NCBI GenBank assembly: GCA_034509425.1
Contig: JAVTVJ010000012.1
Coordinates: forward strand, 9,707,001-9,771,000
Direction of reading: 5' to 3'
DNA from: Eopsaltria australis
Taxonomy: Eukaryota; Chordata; Aves; Passeriformes; Petroicidae
DNA length: 64,000 nt
Made by a program: the position numbers and the translations under genes. Below, in pieces: positions 34,501 through 47,997 of this stretch; within the stretch, counting starts at the first letter, position 1; every line of letters starts with the position of its first letter. A model generated the notes under the pieces. The model did not search any database, was not told where the DNA came from, and saw nothing but the letters and a program-made list of their open reading frames with translations.

Positions 34501-37500
34501 GATGTGGGACTGGCTGTGGAGAGACAGAACCAAAGTGTTCCGGTGCATGAAGGATGAGCCCTCCTCGGATTTATTATCAGAATGTATTAATGATGTGTGT
34601 GTGCCTTACAGCATAAGGCAAAACATAACAAGCCAGCAAATCTGTTTTCAAATTCACAGTACATCAAATCTGAATGAGATAAAGAGTGTCTAATCTGAAC
34701 AGCAGAGGATCTCCATGTAATTGCTTGTCTAGGCATTGTAGCAACATTTTCAAATGGTGCTGGACATTGTGCAATAAAGCTGTCCTTCTGCAGCTCTGCG
34801 GGAGGAGAAAATTGGCTGCAGTCTCAGATGGTGGACAGAATTACAGCAGGTAATGTCAAGAAAGTGTGATGTTAAATATGCATTTGATAAAAGGAGAAAA
34901 TAAAAAATAATAGTCATGGACTGAATTATAGCAGCTTTCTATAATGAAGTGTGTGGACCCCACCCAGCATCTGTGGCAGAGGAGGGAAGGTGTCAGCTAA
35001 ACCCAAAGGTTATGATGGGAATGGAAAAAAAACAGGCTCCAGCTGAGAGCAGGACAAGGAGGATGAGGAAACAGTTTCATGTTTCTCCCAAAAAAACCTC
35101 AGGGGACAAAGATTACTGCTGAAAAAACTTTAATGGTAGTAAAATCCTCTGGCTGCAGAACTTGTTTGTAACAAAGGTGTATTAACTGCTTAGAGACTTC
35201 AGCTGAAAAATACTCTGCTATTTCACTGAAATCTAAGTTGCGAAATCCATTTTTTTCTCTCAAAAATCTCTGCCTCAGAAAACTTAATTTAGTGGTTACA
35301 CATGGAGTTTGGCTATGGGACATTGTAGGCTGTGTGCTGGACTTGTCCTGATAACGCCCTGCTTTAAGGTCCTGACGGCTGAGCTCATCACTTGGCTATT
35401 GCAATATATACTGGAATTTAATTCTGATCATGAGCACATCACTTGATGTTAGTTTCTGAAACTAAAATATTTCATAAGCAGTAGTGTTAAATGCTTGCCT
35501 GCTCTGAAGGACTCTCAGCTGGGAGAGAGCTGGGAAAGCTATTTGGAACCATCAGTTGCTTAATTTCATGTAATTCTTCATAAACTAGGCAAGAACATCT
35601 AAGCAATTATGTTTTCCACTTTTGTGCTTAAAAGATTTCAGTGTGCACTGTGCAAACATTGATTCGACCTCTGAACCTCTTGATTTTCAGCATGGAAGTT
35701 GGCATGTCAGTAAGTGTGCACAGGTGGTGGGATCAGGTTTCTGATGCAAAGGATCATGAGGGAGAATTCAGCCTGGATTTATACAAAGCTGCAGCCTTCA
35801 TCAGCATTCCTGCTGAAAACTTTGTTCACTGGAGCATTTGCACAGAGTGAAGAAAAAGGGTCTTAATCTGTTTGAAAGTGTTTGCAGATGTAAGTAATTA
35901 CTCAAGATTTGTGTCAGTATTTATACATGGGGTTTTTATTATTTCAGGTCCAGTTCCTAAAGGTTTGAAGCCCAGAGATGATAATATAGACTCCTGCTTG
36001 TAGCTACTTTCTATAGTCTTCTGGCTACTTCTCTTTCAACAAGAAAAACACTGGGAAGTTGTAATCCAATAGCATAAACAGACTCAGAAACAAGTGAAAA
36101 AGTCTGCTGTGCAGGGGTTCAAAACAGATGAGACAGGCCTCGCTGGGGAAAATGAGAGGTGAAGCTTAGCCCAGACTAATAAATTCTCCTCTATTGGCCC
36201 TGCATGGGTCTGCTCAACTATTTCAGCCCTGCATTTCTGGAGCTGAGAGTGCTGTGGTTTGGCAGAGCCACCCAAAAGCAGCCTAGTTTATTAGATTGGT
36301 CTTAGTACCGGGGGTGCCTGGAGCCAAGGCAGCATAAGGAGCACGGGCAGCTGCAGAGACTCAGGAATTAGTGAGGATGTGTGGTTGCAATGACAGTCTG
36401 GAATGGTCACCAGAGGAGAGGGGGTGACAGCAGGAGTCAGTGAGGCAGGGGAACATCACCAGGTTTCTCAAGAGAGCTGTAGTTACAGAAAGGTACAGCA
36501 GAGCATGGAGCACTCTGGATGCTGCCAGGAGGCTGGCAGGGAAGGAAGATCATATTTGCAGCTGACAAAGAGGTCTGAGGAGCAAAGAAAAGAGGTAGAT
36601 TGGTTCCACTGCTGATCTTCAGACTAGATTTGTTTGGAACAAAAATCTTCTAAGGAACAGGGGGAGGTTTGTATCCCATCCCAGCTAAAAACATCACAGA
36701 ACAGTAATGCTCTCTCCGTCCACACAAGATCAGGTTGTCCACATCCCTTACAGCTGAATTTTGTGCTTATTGAAACAAACTTCCCAGTTTTCAAGCAGCT
36801 GAAAGAAGACTGAAACATGTGTCCCAAACCATTGAAAGAACCACAGGGATGTGTTAATAGGCCCCCTCAAATTACAGGGCATAGTCTTGCCTCAGTGAAG
36901 AAGGAAGGTCATATTGCAAAGTCATTTTCTTCCTTTAACTGCCTTGTCAAAAATACTGGTTTTAATGTCTTTCCCGTCATCGGAGAGGCAACCTGCAGTC
37001 CCAAAGGACGGCTGCTACTGAACTGCAACTCCAGCAGCTGGAGCTGTTCAGGCAGGAGTGAAGTAGTTGAGAGCCCGAAAAACCCTTGGGCATGACAATG
37101 CTGGGGTAACCTGATAGCAGCAAGCTGCATACAGGGGCCTTATCAGTAGTTAAACAACACACTTCTGTGAACGGTGAAAATAAAGCTGTTGGGTGATGTA
37201 AATTAATTCAGTGAGATGCCTTGAAATGCGTGATTAATGAGCACTTCAGGAGGACTCAGATAATTCTGGAAGCAAACCAGGTTACTGGCATTTCTTTAAA
37301 ACAGTGACCATGCATAATCTCATGAGTTCTATTAACAGGAATCAGAGCCTCTCTGCCATGTGATACCCAACTGGCTCTGTGCAGAGGTGAACAGAGATGC
37401 TTTGTTAGCTCAACATTTTAAGTCTGTGCTTTTGGCAGAGGGTCTCTCTCCCCTTACAGAGGCTCTGGAGCTTGAAGAAGCTGTGTTAAATTGCATGATG

Positions 37501-38059
37501 ACAGGCATGAAATTCTTAGTTAGCAGCAGAACTGTGGTGCTATTAAATTTAAAGTGAAAAATATTGAACAGAAAAAATACAGTCTTGGTGGATGGACAAT
37601 CCACTAAAGACTGCAAATCAAGAGCTATTAGGGCACCTGTGCAAAACTTCAATGACTGGAAATTTTAATGCTCTCAGAGTGTAAACACCATTTCTTTGGG
37701 GAAGTACACACTTTTCCCTACTACTCCAGCCCCACCTTTTGCTCATATTTGCCTCTTGGGATATTTTAGCACTTCCAGTAACCAAAAGCTGGAATCAAGG
37801 AGGAACCACCTTGAGACTTACAGAACTTTTCCTTCCTGCAAAGGAATTTCCAAACCAGAATTTCCGGCAGAAAATTCTGAGCCAATCACCTGTGTGATCC
37901 CTAAATTACCCTACAAACTATGCACTCTAGTGGCAGGGGCTTTCTCACGTGTCCATGTAAAGCCTAACTTGACACGGATCCATATTCCAAGTGGACACGC
38001 CGTTTTCTAAGAACACTGTAAAACATGAAAAAACCGCTTTTTCTCTCGAAAACAGAAGC

Positions 38060-38160
38060 CTGGTTATGCTCCTAGCAAAGCGAGGGGCAGCCCTGGCACC
38101 GGCTTTGCAGGTGTGATGGTCCAGCAAGCGCCAAGCAGCGTTCCTGGCGGCCATTTGGAG
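38060..38160 (+). other. TC2N: Possible TC2N noncoding first exon (start unknown)
   Basis: The best consensus donor in the island, GAG|GTAAGT, follows position 38160, and a YY1-like motif sits 3 bp before it. YY1 sites are often just downstream of transcription starts. The 5' end is a guess. A transcript using the GTGAGT donor at 38243, or one further downstream, is equally possible. Confidence 0.35.
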
Positions 38161-38446
38161 GTAAGTTTGCCCCAGCGAGGAGCTCTGCTGAGGCGGGGGA
38201 GCCCCACGCCGCCGGGGAACTCCCCCTGGGCGATAGGGATCGGTGAGTAAGCGCTGCGGAGCGCACCTGGCGGGCCGGGCGGGCGGCAGGGCCCGGTGCG
38301 AGGGCAGGCGGGGGCCGGGCGGGCGGAACGAGCGGCAGAGAGCGGCAGCGGCGCGGGGAGAGCGGCGGGAGCGGCCCCGGCCCGCGGCACCTCCGGCGGG
38401 CACAGCGGCCGGCAGAGCCCTCCCAGCAGGTACCGGGCTGGGCAGC

Positions 38447-38494
38447 GGGGGCCGGGGCAGGATCCCGTCCGGGGGCCGGGGCAGGATCCCGTCC
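38447..38494 (+). repeat. 24-bp tandem repeat, two perfect copies
   Basis: GGGGGCCGGGGCAGGATCCC followed by GTCC occurs at 38447-38470 and again at 38471-38494 without a mismatch. It lies inside the CpG island. Confidence 0.9.
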
Positions 38495-38524
38495 GGGGAC
38501 CGCGGGGACGGCAGGCAGGTGCGG

Positions 38525-38595
38525 GGTGCGGGCAGGGAAGGTGCGGGCAGGGAAGGTGCGAGCAGGGAAGGTGCGGGCAGGGAAGGTGCGAGCAG
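38525..38595 (+). repeat. 15-bp GC-rich minisatellite, about 4.7 copies
   Basis: The unit GGTGCGGGCAGGGAA begins at 38525, 38540, 38555, 38570 and, in partial form, 38585. Units 3 and 5 share a G-to-A change at the seventh base, suggesting a higher-order two-unit expansion. The array lies in the TC2N CpG island and gives spurious glycine/arginine-rich open frames. Confidence 0.92.
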
Positions 38596-39867
38596 CGGCC
38601 GCGGAGCCGCAGGAGCTGCCCCGGCAGAGGCGGCTCTGTGCGGCCGGGTAGCTGTGCTCCCTGTCGAGATTGGGAGCACACTTTGGGAAATGTAGGCAGG
38701 TAGGAAAGTTGTAACTATTTTGAAGTGCTGGCGAGTTAAGTCTTCATATAGATTAGGTCCGAGGTTCAGTTGTACTTAGTTTCAGCGTGGTATTGCTGTA
38801 TGAAAATGGCCTTCTAAAATTCAAATATTCTGTGTGAATTAACGGCTAAGTGTTGTCACAGAGCAGCAATAGCTAGTTAGATCATCTTCTCTAGGAGCAC
38901 TTCGAGTAATTAGAGATGTGGTTTAGCCAAAACTCCAAAGGAAGTTGTGAATATAGCTGGACAGTTTCCCGCTGTATGGGATGAAATTAGCGTCAGGAAG
39001 CACATTCCATTTACTGAAGTTACGCCATGCTGTATCCAAGAGCACTGATATAGCAGCAGGTATAATTGTGAGGTGTTTTAAGCTGTGCTGTTCACAGTTG
39101 TTGGATGCATCCCATAAAGCTGGATTCCCGGGTGTTTCAGATCGCTCTGGTTGTTACACAGCAATCTGAAATAAATACTGTCGTTAATTGAGCTGGACTT
39201 TTAACTCTCCTTTGATGTGGATATATGCCCGGTGTCTCATGTGATGCATTTCTCTAGATAAGAATGGAAAGGTTGATATCGTGACCGTTCCTACAATGCA
39301 CACTTCCAGTCAGTGCTGCTGTAATTGTGCAGGAAAAGAACAAGAGCTCAGGATATCCCCTGGGCCACGGCTGTCAAGTGCCTCCCCATCTAAACGATCC
39401 TGTGAGCACCCGCGCCTTGGAGCTGGACCCTTGCAGTCTCGGATCTGTGCTGGCTCAGGTTTTTCCCAGTGATGCTTGCTGAATGCATGGAGGTTTGCTG
39501 TTTCGTGTGCCTTTAGTTTTTACAGTGTTGATTAGTTGGGTGCCCAAGCTGTCCAGGCATCCAGAAGCAAGGTTGATAAATTGTTCTTGGAGAGCCCAAG
39601 TGTCTCTAGATTATGTATCAGGGGATCAGGACTACTTAAAAACCATGCCATGCTTTTTTCCCCCCCATTCCTGTTCTTTCTAGGTTTTGTCTGTAGCTGT
39701 TAGACACACATGAAGAATCAAGTTCTGATTTTGCATCTTTCATTTCTCAAGAGAGTGTTAGACCCATAAACCTTTGTGCTGTTCTGGGCTGGTGGTCTCT
39801 GGCTTCTTACTCATGAAGCTGTTTCACCTTGCTTTCAGTACAGAAATATTCATTAGGTGAGCTGTGA

Positions 39868-39960
39868 TCTTACAGCTCAGTGGCTAGGGCGTAAATCCAG
39901 GAGTGGGGAAGTTTAGTTTCTAGTCCTTTTCCTGATTGTATGCAGACTACATGTGGTTAA
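39868..39960 (+). mobile_element. Possible tRNA-derived SINE (MIR-like) relic
   Basis: CAGCTCAGTGGCTAGGGCG resembles a tRNA A-box region and GTTTAGTTTCTAGTCC a decayed B-box, in the order and spacing of MIR-type SINE heads. No intact tRNA cloverleaf can be drawn. Confidence 0.4.
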
Positions 39961-40500
39961 GCAATATTTAATTTCAAGAGAATATGTTTATTACTAAAGT
40001 GTCCCTTGTTTCTTGCCAATACTTATAAAAATGACACCTACTAAAAATGTTGCACCCAGAGGGTATGTTGGACTTCACAGATGTCACATGAATTCCACTG
40101 CCCTCCCCTGCATTTAATTTAGATGATGGATCCCCAGGTGACTGGTTCCTCTTTCTTCTTATGCTGTGGAAAGAATGAATGTGGGCAGGACTGTTTAGTC
40201 AGTCGTGTGTGTAGGCTGTTAATTTACAATGTTGGAAAAAGTTTAGGCTCTGATCTCTTTTGCTTTGTCCTAAACATCAGGCTTAGTTGTTTTACATGTT
40301 TGTTCTGTCACTTGTTTAGTATCAGCTGGTTTGCTTTTCACTCAGCCTGTGTTCATCACATTCCTGGGTGGTTTAGTTTCAGTTCTAAGTTACTCTAAAT
40401 GCACTCCCCAGGGTTGTGGCTTGGCTGTGAAAGGGGCAGTCCTGCTCTGGCCCCCCCCCATTTTCCCCACTTTGTGCAGTCAACCCCAGGGAGAGTTGGA

Positions 40501-40541
40501 AAACTTTTTTTTTTTTTAAGAAGAAGAAAAAAAAAAAGTTT
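40501..40541. repeat. T13 / A11 inverted low-complexity tract
   Basis: AAAC plus thirteen T bases, nine purines, then eleven A bases plus GTTT. The ends are mutually complementary (AAAC/GTTT). It could fold back but is most simply two homopolymer expansions. Confidence 0.75.
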
Positions 40542-43500
40542 GTTTATTTCAGTCATTTAATTTTGTATCTAATCAGTGAGCTGGGCCAGCTCACTGTGCA
40601 GCTGCATGTTTACTGGGTCCTACAGGAATGGCTGCTGGCAAGGCAGAGCTGAACAGCCCCTCCAGTAGCAGCCAGCCCTTGAAGCAAGTTCAGGACAGGC
40701 AGATGCAGCCCCCATGTGTGATGGGCAGAGCCAGAGGAGCTGCCTTACCCTGACAGTCTCAACTAGGAAGCCAGGCTTTGGCTAGCTCAGGCCTCCTGTC
40801 TTCATGTCTATCCTGCCTGCTGTGGCTTGTACACTTTGACTTTAGTGGAACATTTACTGAACTTTTTTGCTTGACTAAGATGCTATTAACTTAATTTAGT
40901 GAATTTTATGTGATGCATGTCCTGATCTATTTCTCCCCTCTTTGGACTCTTGTTTAATTTTATAAAAGAATGGCTTTGTTTACTCTGAATTGCTATCTCT
41001 CTAGATACCTTAAATCTAGTAAATATTCTCTCTAATCTAAGTAGGACAACACCCAATCTCTGTCAGCAGAGAACTTAAGATCTCATCTCTTTAAAGTGAA
41101 AGGCAGAGCAAGCTCTGACTTGAAGTAGAACAGTGTCTGAGTTAAGCCACGTTGTCATTCTAGTTAGTAATGCTGGTCAGGCTCCATCAGAAAGATTGCT
41201 TCTGCAGAGGGAAGTTAGGTGGATAGCCTCTTGCAGCTGGGGTGGATCTTCACATTTAAACTGAGAAGCCTCGTGTGGGAAGAGGTTCAGAACCTGGGTT
41301 TGCTTGAGCTTCTCTGTGCTCCGTTATATTTTTTAATTATCTTAATACATCAAACCATGCAGAATTAGTCAAGATACTTGTCTTAAGCTTAGTATAAGTA
41401 TTTGTTTGCCTGTCATTGCAGCTGAAGTTTGCACTAATTCAGTGCCAAAAAAAAATTATGTCATCAATCTGATGCTTATCTTTCCTGTAAACTGTACCCT
41501 GGTGATTTTGTTTTGAATCTTTGTTTTTCAGTGATCTAATAGCCAGACTTAAACTGGAGAGAACAGATAATTAGGTCCCAAATCAAAGGTATTGATGTTT
41601 GGGGGGTCCTTGTGGTCACTGCAATGGCCTGAGGAGTGAGTTCTGGAGATGCTCCTTTGGCAATTAAACCAGCTTTGAAATCCAAAAAAAGCAGTCTAGA
41701 AGGACCATGTCCCAATGACTTTGAAACCCCCATGGCACTCCATTAATTTAGCATCCAGGCTTCCATGCTTTGGAGCCTGGAAGCTGGCTGTGGGCTGGTG
41801 CAGGGTGCTGCAGCCTGGGCAGGGGGTACCTGGCAGTGCCTTTGTGGTTAGTGGTGAACTGATGGTAAAGCAAGTTGTGTCTCCTGTTTATGAAAAAAAT
41901 TCTGTTGTTTAGAACTCCTAAGTGACAACAAAACATCCTCAAGGCCAGTTTCATTTTGCAGTAGGGGGAGATTCTAAAACTTTTAATTCTGTGTTGGTTT
42001 TGTTGGGTTTTTTCTCCATAATTTGCTTTTGCAAAAGGGAGTTGTTGGCCTCTAGACTGGGAGCTCTCTGTGACTCTCCCATTCAGGTTCTCCATCTTTT
42101 CAGCAGTGACCAGAGTTGCAAAAAAAATTCTTCCATGAAGCCTTAATAAAACACAGACCATCTGCCTAAATTACTCTGACTTTTGTTCCATTCAGTGGTA
42201 CTCATACTTCCAGATCTAGTTTCACCAGTGTGTGAAATCATGGGTCCAGAATCTCTTAAGAAGTGTGTTGATTTAAACTCAATAGAATTTTTAAAAATCC
42301 CATACATTTATGATGTAGCTGTTGTTCACTGTGTTGTTAAACAATTCTGTCTTAAGGGTAGATGGAATAGTAGCTTCATGCTGCCAACTTCTGCTCTCAG
42401 GACCTCTGTCTTCTCAGAAGGGAGCAGAGCCCCACCACCATGTCCCAGACTTGTAGCAGCATTTGGCCAATAATGATTGGGATCTTAGATACTGCCATTA
42501 AATTGAGACAGTTTTGATTTCTGCTGTTTTCTCCCTGTGTCTATGCAAACTCCTTGAAAAATGCCTCTGTTACACAGTGCTTGGTTACCACTCATCTGCC
42601 TGGGCAGCTGCCCAACAAGTCCAGCCAGTACAGCTCTCTGAGGCACTGCTGGGGCTGTTGAAGTGGTTGTGGATCCCTGGTCTGGGTGGATTTAATGCAA
42701 AAGGTAATAAATAGTTGTACTTTATAAGGACGGTATCCTTCTGGACTTTTATTTCAGTGTGTGTTTAGGCAGCTTCCGGAGCTCAGTACACATGCCCTGC
42801 AGAGCCATACTCCCAGTCTGGTTTGGATTTGAATTAATTAAGATCAGTTCCCATTTCCTGTTCTTGGTTCATTCATTTAACCTCTTTTAATATATGAAAT
42901 GTACTTGAGTCACCATTCCTTTCTTAATCTCAGACGCAGTCTTTCAGCTTTCATGTCTACAACCTACATGTTTGCTTCCTCTCACCACTGTGTAACTGGC
43001 TCTACAGTGACAGCATGGAGCAGAACTACTGAACAAGGAATCCTCACCCATTGGAAACTGCATAATTGATGGGCTTTTTCTTTTCATCATGAAACAGGAT
43101 AATAATTGTGTAAAATAACTATTAAAAAACGGCTTCACCTAAAACAAAGCAGTAGATATGTGTGCCCATGTATATGTAACGAAATTGTCCATCTTCACTC
43201 TTGTTTTAATGGTAATGAAACTATTTTTCCATGGAAAACTGCTTGGCTTTCCTTCTTTCTTTTCCTTCCCCCCAAATATACAGAAGAGCTATTTCCACTA
43301 GCTGTCTACATATGTATCCATGTGTTTTCTGTATGGCTCTGTGGTCATGGCAGTGGCTGAGGAGTCCTGAATGCCATTTAATGCTCTTTTTCAGTGTTGC
43401 ATTGAGTTGGTTTCCAAGGGCCATCTTTTCAAAACTAGACACATTTAGCCATGTTAGGGAACTCCACAGGCAGATGCTCTTGCCTTAAATACCTTCTTCT

Positions 43501-46249
43501 TGGCTGTCCTATTCAAAAATGAATCCAGATGTTTCTAGTTTTCTTTGGTATCAGAGCTATAGAAGGACTGCTGACAGTTCTATTTTCGTGGCTTCTTGGC
43601 ATTAACGGCAGAAAGAGAAAAAAATTGGATTAAAACCTGACACAGAATACATAAGGAAAGTCTTGAGTTTTAAGTTAGATTATAAAGTAACAATTGGTGA
43701 TTGTGATTTGTTCCTAATCTGCTTAGAGCAAAGGACTTATCTTATGTTGAATTCTTTCCATGTTCTCATCAAATGCCAAGTTCTTTTTACAGATATTTTA
43801 GTCTCTTCAGCTTTCTTTTCTGGTGTCCTGACTTCAACTCTTGCTTTGCCGTTTTCCATCTGAGTCCAGAAGGGTCTGCAGTCCAACATAATGGATTTAT
43901 TCTTTTGTGTTTACTGCCCCAAAACATACAATATTGTACATTCTTGTCCAAGTCAGTGAATTTATCTTCAGTTCACAGGAACAGTGTTGTCAGATCAGTA
44001 ATTGGATGAATTGGTCACTTGCCTAATGCAGCATTAGGAAGAAACACTATATCAACTTTTACAGCTCAGAGCATAGGGGATTCAACATATTAAAATACCA
44101 AGTTTTAAGCTTTATCCTGGGATAGATTTATAATGTTTCCATCTTAATTCAAACATAAATCTCACACAAGAAAAACTGGTTCAGATTTATGGAAATTTTT
44201 CTTTTGGCCCTTGTAAATTATATTATTAATGTTTGCATACTGGGGTAGGATTGGATTAAGTCTGCATTTAATGGCTGCAGGTGCAAGGCTGTAGTGCTAA
44301 ACCAGAGTCAGGGTGTCCCTGGGGGCCGTGTCAGAAGGACAACTTTGGATCCTGTACTTGTGCCAGGGTTTGTTCCCCTTCTCCAAGGGGTGCCTGAAAA
44401 GCAGAAGCAGTTGTTCCTGTAGCACAATAGCTCAAGCACACACACCTGCTCAGCTTTATTTTTCTTTGGGGGAGTAGGCAGGAGCAATTAGTTCTTTGTG
44501 ATGTACTCTGGTGCTCTGTGCCTGGGCTGCGTGTGCAGATGTGCTGAAAGCCATTTGGCCTCCTCCAGGCTGGAGCCCTGGGAAGAAGCAGCTGCTGAGC
44601 TGAATGAGACCACAGCTAGATTGCACAAGTGATCTTTAGGGTTCAGCTCAGGGCCTGCACAGAGAGAGACATACATTAGATCATCTCTGTCTGGGCAGAG
44701 AAGCTGGAGCGAGAAGGCAGAGCTGGAGTGGGACACGGAGTTTGTTCTCTCAGAACTGCATGTGGGAAGATTGGCTGCTCCAGGAGAAGTTTCTGCCCTG
44801 GTACAGTTAGAGCTAGACCTCACTGGCAGGAGAACATGCAAAACAGCTCCTGGGCTCACAGTGAGCTCTGCTTTTACTACTATGACAACACCTAAGCTAA
44901 GAACTGATATCTGAGGTGTTTTTCTTTCCTTCAAAAGAAGCTTGCTGAAGTTAAATAATGTTTTTGTACAGTTGTCACATCCTGGCTGATATCACTGACA
45001 TATTAAGCACTCCTGCTGATTACAGGAGTTTTAAACTTTACCTGCAACTGTTACCTGTAGGAGAGCCCAGCAAACAGTATCTTACCTGAATGCTTTGGCA
45101 GTCACCAAAGGGAGTGTGGAGATGCTGTCTGCAGGCTCCCACCTTCCTCCTCTTCTTCACTTGCTCAAAATACAGTCAGGAGGATGCAGAGCCAGTGGTG
45201 GACTGGTTTGGAATGTCAATACAGTGCTGTGAGAGCGAGAGCAATCTTTCCTTATAAGTGTTACTTAATGAAATATTTTCTCACCTTAGATTATCCTGTG
45301 ATAATGTTGAGTCTGAGGTGTGTAGTTCCTGGAGACACAGTTAAAATATTAGTAGCAAAGGAAATTAGTTATTGGAATACTTTCTGAAATAAAAGCATGT
45401 CTTTCTGCTGAAGTTGCTTAGTGTAGTGCAGGCATAACTGGTTGAAATCAAGCGGTGTCAGAAGCTGAGGGGAGTGGGACAAGGGCTCATAATGGGCTTT
45501 CTGGTCTCCAAAAGAAAAATTCTGCTTCAGGAAACTGTAAGTGAATGACAGGAGGTTGTAACACAGTACTATGACAGTTCAGAGCCATGATCTATTCTGT
45601 TCAGTTTCCTGTTTTTGTGGTCAGTGAAAGGAACACATATAACTCCCCATGATGGGCTGCTGTGTCATCATTTACCAGTGTGGGAAGATGCTTCCTGTGC
45701 CCGGGCAGTTGGTGGTTTGTTTGCATCATGGAATGTGACTTTGCCATCTATTTCTGTTACCTGATTCAACTGTATAAACTGCTTAAACAACCCTGGGAGC
45801 ATCTTTGACCAAGGCAGGGTGTGCAGTGGTCTGTCATAAAATCCCCATCAGCTAAACTAACCATGCATGGTCTGCTCTTCAGTTTTAAATATGTAATTGC
45901 ACAATTTTTTCGTTTGCTGGACTGGGAGAGTTCTGCATCTCTTCATTATGTTTCTGTTGTACTGTCTGTAAGATGTCTCTTACAAGAATGCCTTTCTGCT
46001 TGTGTCCTTCAAAAGCCTTCTCATAACTTCTCTTTTTCTGTTGTGTTATTTTAGCATCTTCTTTGTGATCCATTGCTTTCAGGGTGAAATACCTTTTTTT
46101 TTTTTCCCAGTCACAAAAAAAGAGAAAGCCTCCCATTATCTTAATTTCCTTAGAAGGCAGAAGAAGTGGAATAATGTCTGCCTGCAAACTTCCAGAGCTT
46201 TCGTTTTCCTCCAAGAGTTGTGGCTGCAAGCAGAGAAGGAGGGTGTATG

Positions 46250-46262
46250 TACACACACACAC
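46250..46262 (+). repeat. Short (CA)n microsatellite
   Basis: GTACACACACACACTCAC in the first TC2N intron, with about six CA units. Confidence 0.7.
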
Positions 46263-47997
46263 TCACTAGTTACTGCAGATATCTGGGGTTCTTCCAGAAA
46301 TAGCCATAGAAAGCAGCTTTTTGTCATGCAGCTGGTAGGTGTGTGTTGGCATGACATTTTTTATTTCCATTTTTTAAATTCCTGCAGACATCCTGCTGCT
46401 GCTGAAGTTTATAATGAATGAGAACAAAAGCTATGTCCTCTCCTTTCACATGCTCAGTCCCACCTGAAGTACCTGTCTGCCCTGTGTGGGCAGTACGAGT
46501 CAGACCTGCCTACAGTCTGCCAAAAATCAGTTGGTTGGTTTTTTTTTTTAACCGTGGAGTTTGTCTTTGATAAGTATATGTGGGTACACATGCTCTCATT
46601 GCTGCTGCAGTAGCAAAGTACCTGGAAGCAAATGTCTCAAAACCATTTAGGCTGTTTTACTAGTGTTGGCCGGTTTCGAGATGAAGTGGTCACCAGCCAC
46701 CCCTCTTCAGCTGAAGAGCTGTGCTGAGAGGGGTGCACAGCTCCCAGACACGCTCCCCCAGAAGCAAAACCACAAAACAGCTGGCTGTGGAAGCAGCCTT
46801 TGGCAGCATCTGCACCATCAGAAGATAATCCATCTGACCTGCATCAGATGCAGCTTTTGCTGTGCTGTGCTTCTGTTAAACATCTGGAGACCTGAGCTGG
46901 TGCAGTTGTGCTCTCTGAAGGATTTATATGACTGGGATTGACTGCATCTTCTGGATCCAAAAGGCAGAAAGTCATAGGGTAGCATAAACAGGTAGCATGA
47001 GAGGTGTCATAAATGGGGGGTTTGGCTGAGGTGTGAACTAGCAGGCTTGAGCTCACTTTCTCCAGAGGGCAGATCCTCCCTGATATGTTGCAAAGTGTCC
47101 TGGCTCCACTGGGGCTCCTGGAGTTGTAGACGCTTATGTCATTGGAAGATCTGTCCCAAATACTTTGTAACAACTGATGATCCCTATTTCCGGATATTTT
47201 GTTTTACACATCCTGCTGTGTGAGAACTTACTGCTACTAGAATTTTGCTGTGGTTTGTTTCTAAAATGCAGATCTGAGAATGCGTTGTATACATTTATGA
47301 CTGGCAATAAATCTCAAGATGTTTGGAACCACTGGTTTAGCCAGCTTTCCCTGTTTGAGAAAAGCTATTTCACCTTTGTTTCTATTGCATCATTATAAAT
47401 GTGTTACCTGGTCAACTCCTGTGGAGCTGTGCTGCAACTAAATGCAGTAAAATTCATTGGCAGCCTACAGTCTTGTTGCAAAACACACCATTTCCTCATA
47501 AGGCAGTAAAGACCTGACATTTCTTTTCAGACTGCTTTCAGCTTTTCATATTTAATATTGTGATCATCCGTTTTCTATCATGTTCTTTTTATTTAATGAG
47601 TTGTTGAAAATATTTACTTTCTTCTCCAAACATCTCTGTCTTGTAATCGTTTTGGAGGCATCTGGAACTAAAGTCTTTGATACTCTGTTTATCTGATTTC
47701 AGTTTAGTCAAAATTTCTATCAGAGGAATCTGGAAATCATTAAGATAATTTATGTTTTCCATCTAAACCCATTAAAATAATAGTGATTATAATTCTCTAG
47801 GCTCAGTGTATGTGTGTGGTTAGGTTTTAAACTGTTGCTTCCAGGATGTTCTAATAAGGTTGGCTCTCTTTTTGCCTTAGTGTGGAAGTACTCTTGCTGA
47901 GTTACATTTGCTTATCTTACTTTGGCTTGATACTGGGGAGAGAGAAATGAAATGGTTTACTGAATTTGGTGAAAAACACCAAGAAAGAGAGATTTTA

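Larger units (their letters stand above)
21466..38079. other. Intergenic region between FBLN5 and TC2N
   Basis: About 16.6 kb. No exon pair, long homologous open frame or RNA gene could be supported on either strand. The longest open frames (154 and 133 residues near 32355-32884) are compositional. Recognised contents are a reversed old CR1 (21955-22290), poly-T and poly-A runs (near 24617 and 24859), two perfect palindromes (27754-27779, 31510-31534), a motif cluster at 31450-31535 and AT-rich unique stretches near 28430-28760 and 33300-33590. Regulatory elements for either neighbour are expected here, but only comparison with other genomes could show them. Confidence 0.75.
38080..38690 (+). 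promoter_or_regulatory. TC2N: CpG-island promoter of TC2N
   Basis: A sharply bounded GC- and CpG-rich block in otherwise AT-rich DNA, upstream of the TC2N coding exons and on the only side where its promoter can lie. It holds several GGGCGG/CCGCCC boxes and a YY1-like element GGCGGCCATTTG (38146-38157). It also has several candidate splice donors: GAG|GTAAGT at 38161, CG|GTGAGT at 38243, CAG|GTACCG near 38430, CAG|GTGCGG near 38519 and CAG|GTAGGA near 38700. No TATA box is obvious, as is usual for CpG-island promoters. An E-box CACGTG lies just upstream at 37946-37951. Which donor ends the noncoding first exon cannot be decided from sequence alone. Confidence 0.75.

Noticed and set aside
37945..38703. 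Overlapping long open frames on both strands of the GC-rich block (244 and 205 residues minus, 150 and 135 residues plus)
   Set aside because: High GC content removes stop codons. The translations are Pro/Arg/Gly-rich, follow the minisatellites, and have no splice or homology support.
39868..39960. tRNA gene
   Set aside because: The A-box and B-box-like strings are degenerate and no acceptor stem or cloverleaf forms. It fits an old SINE relic better.
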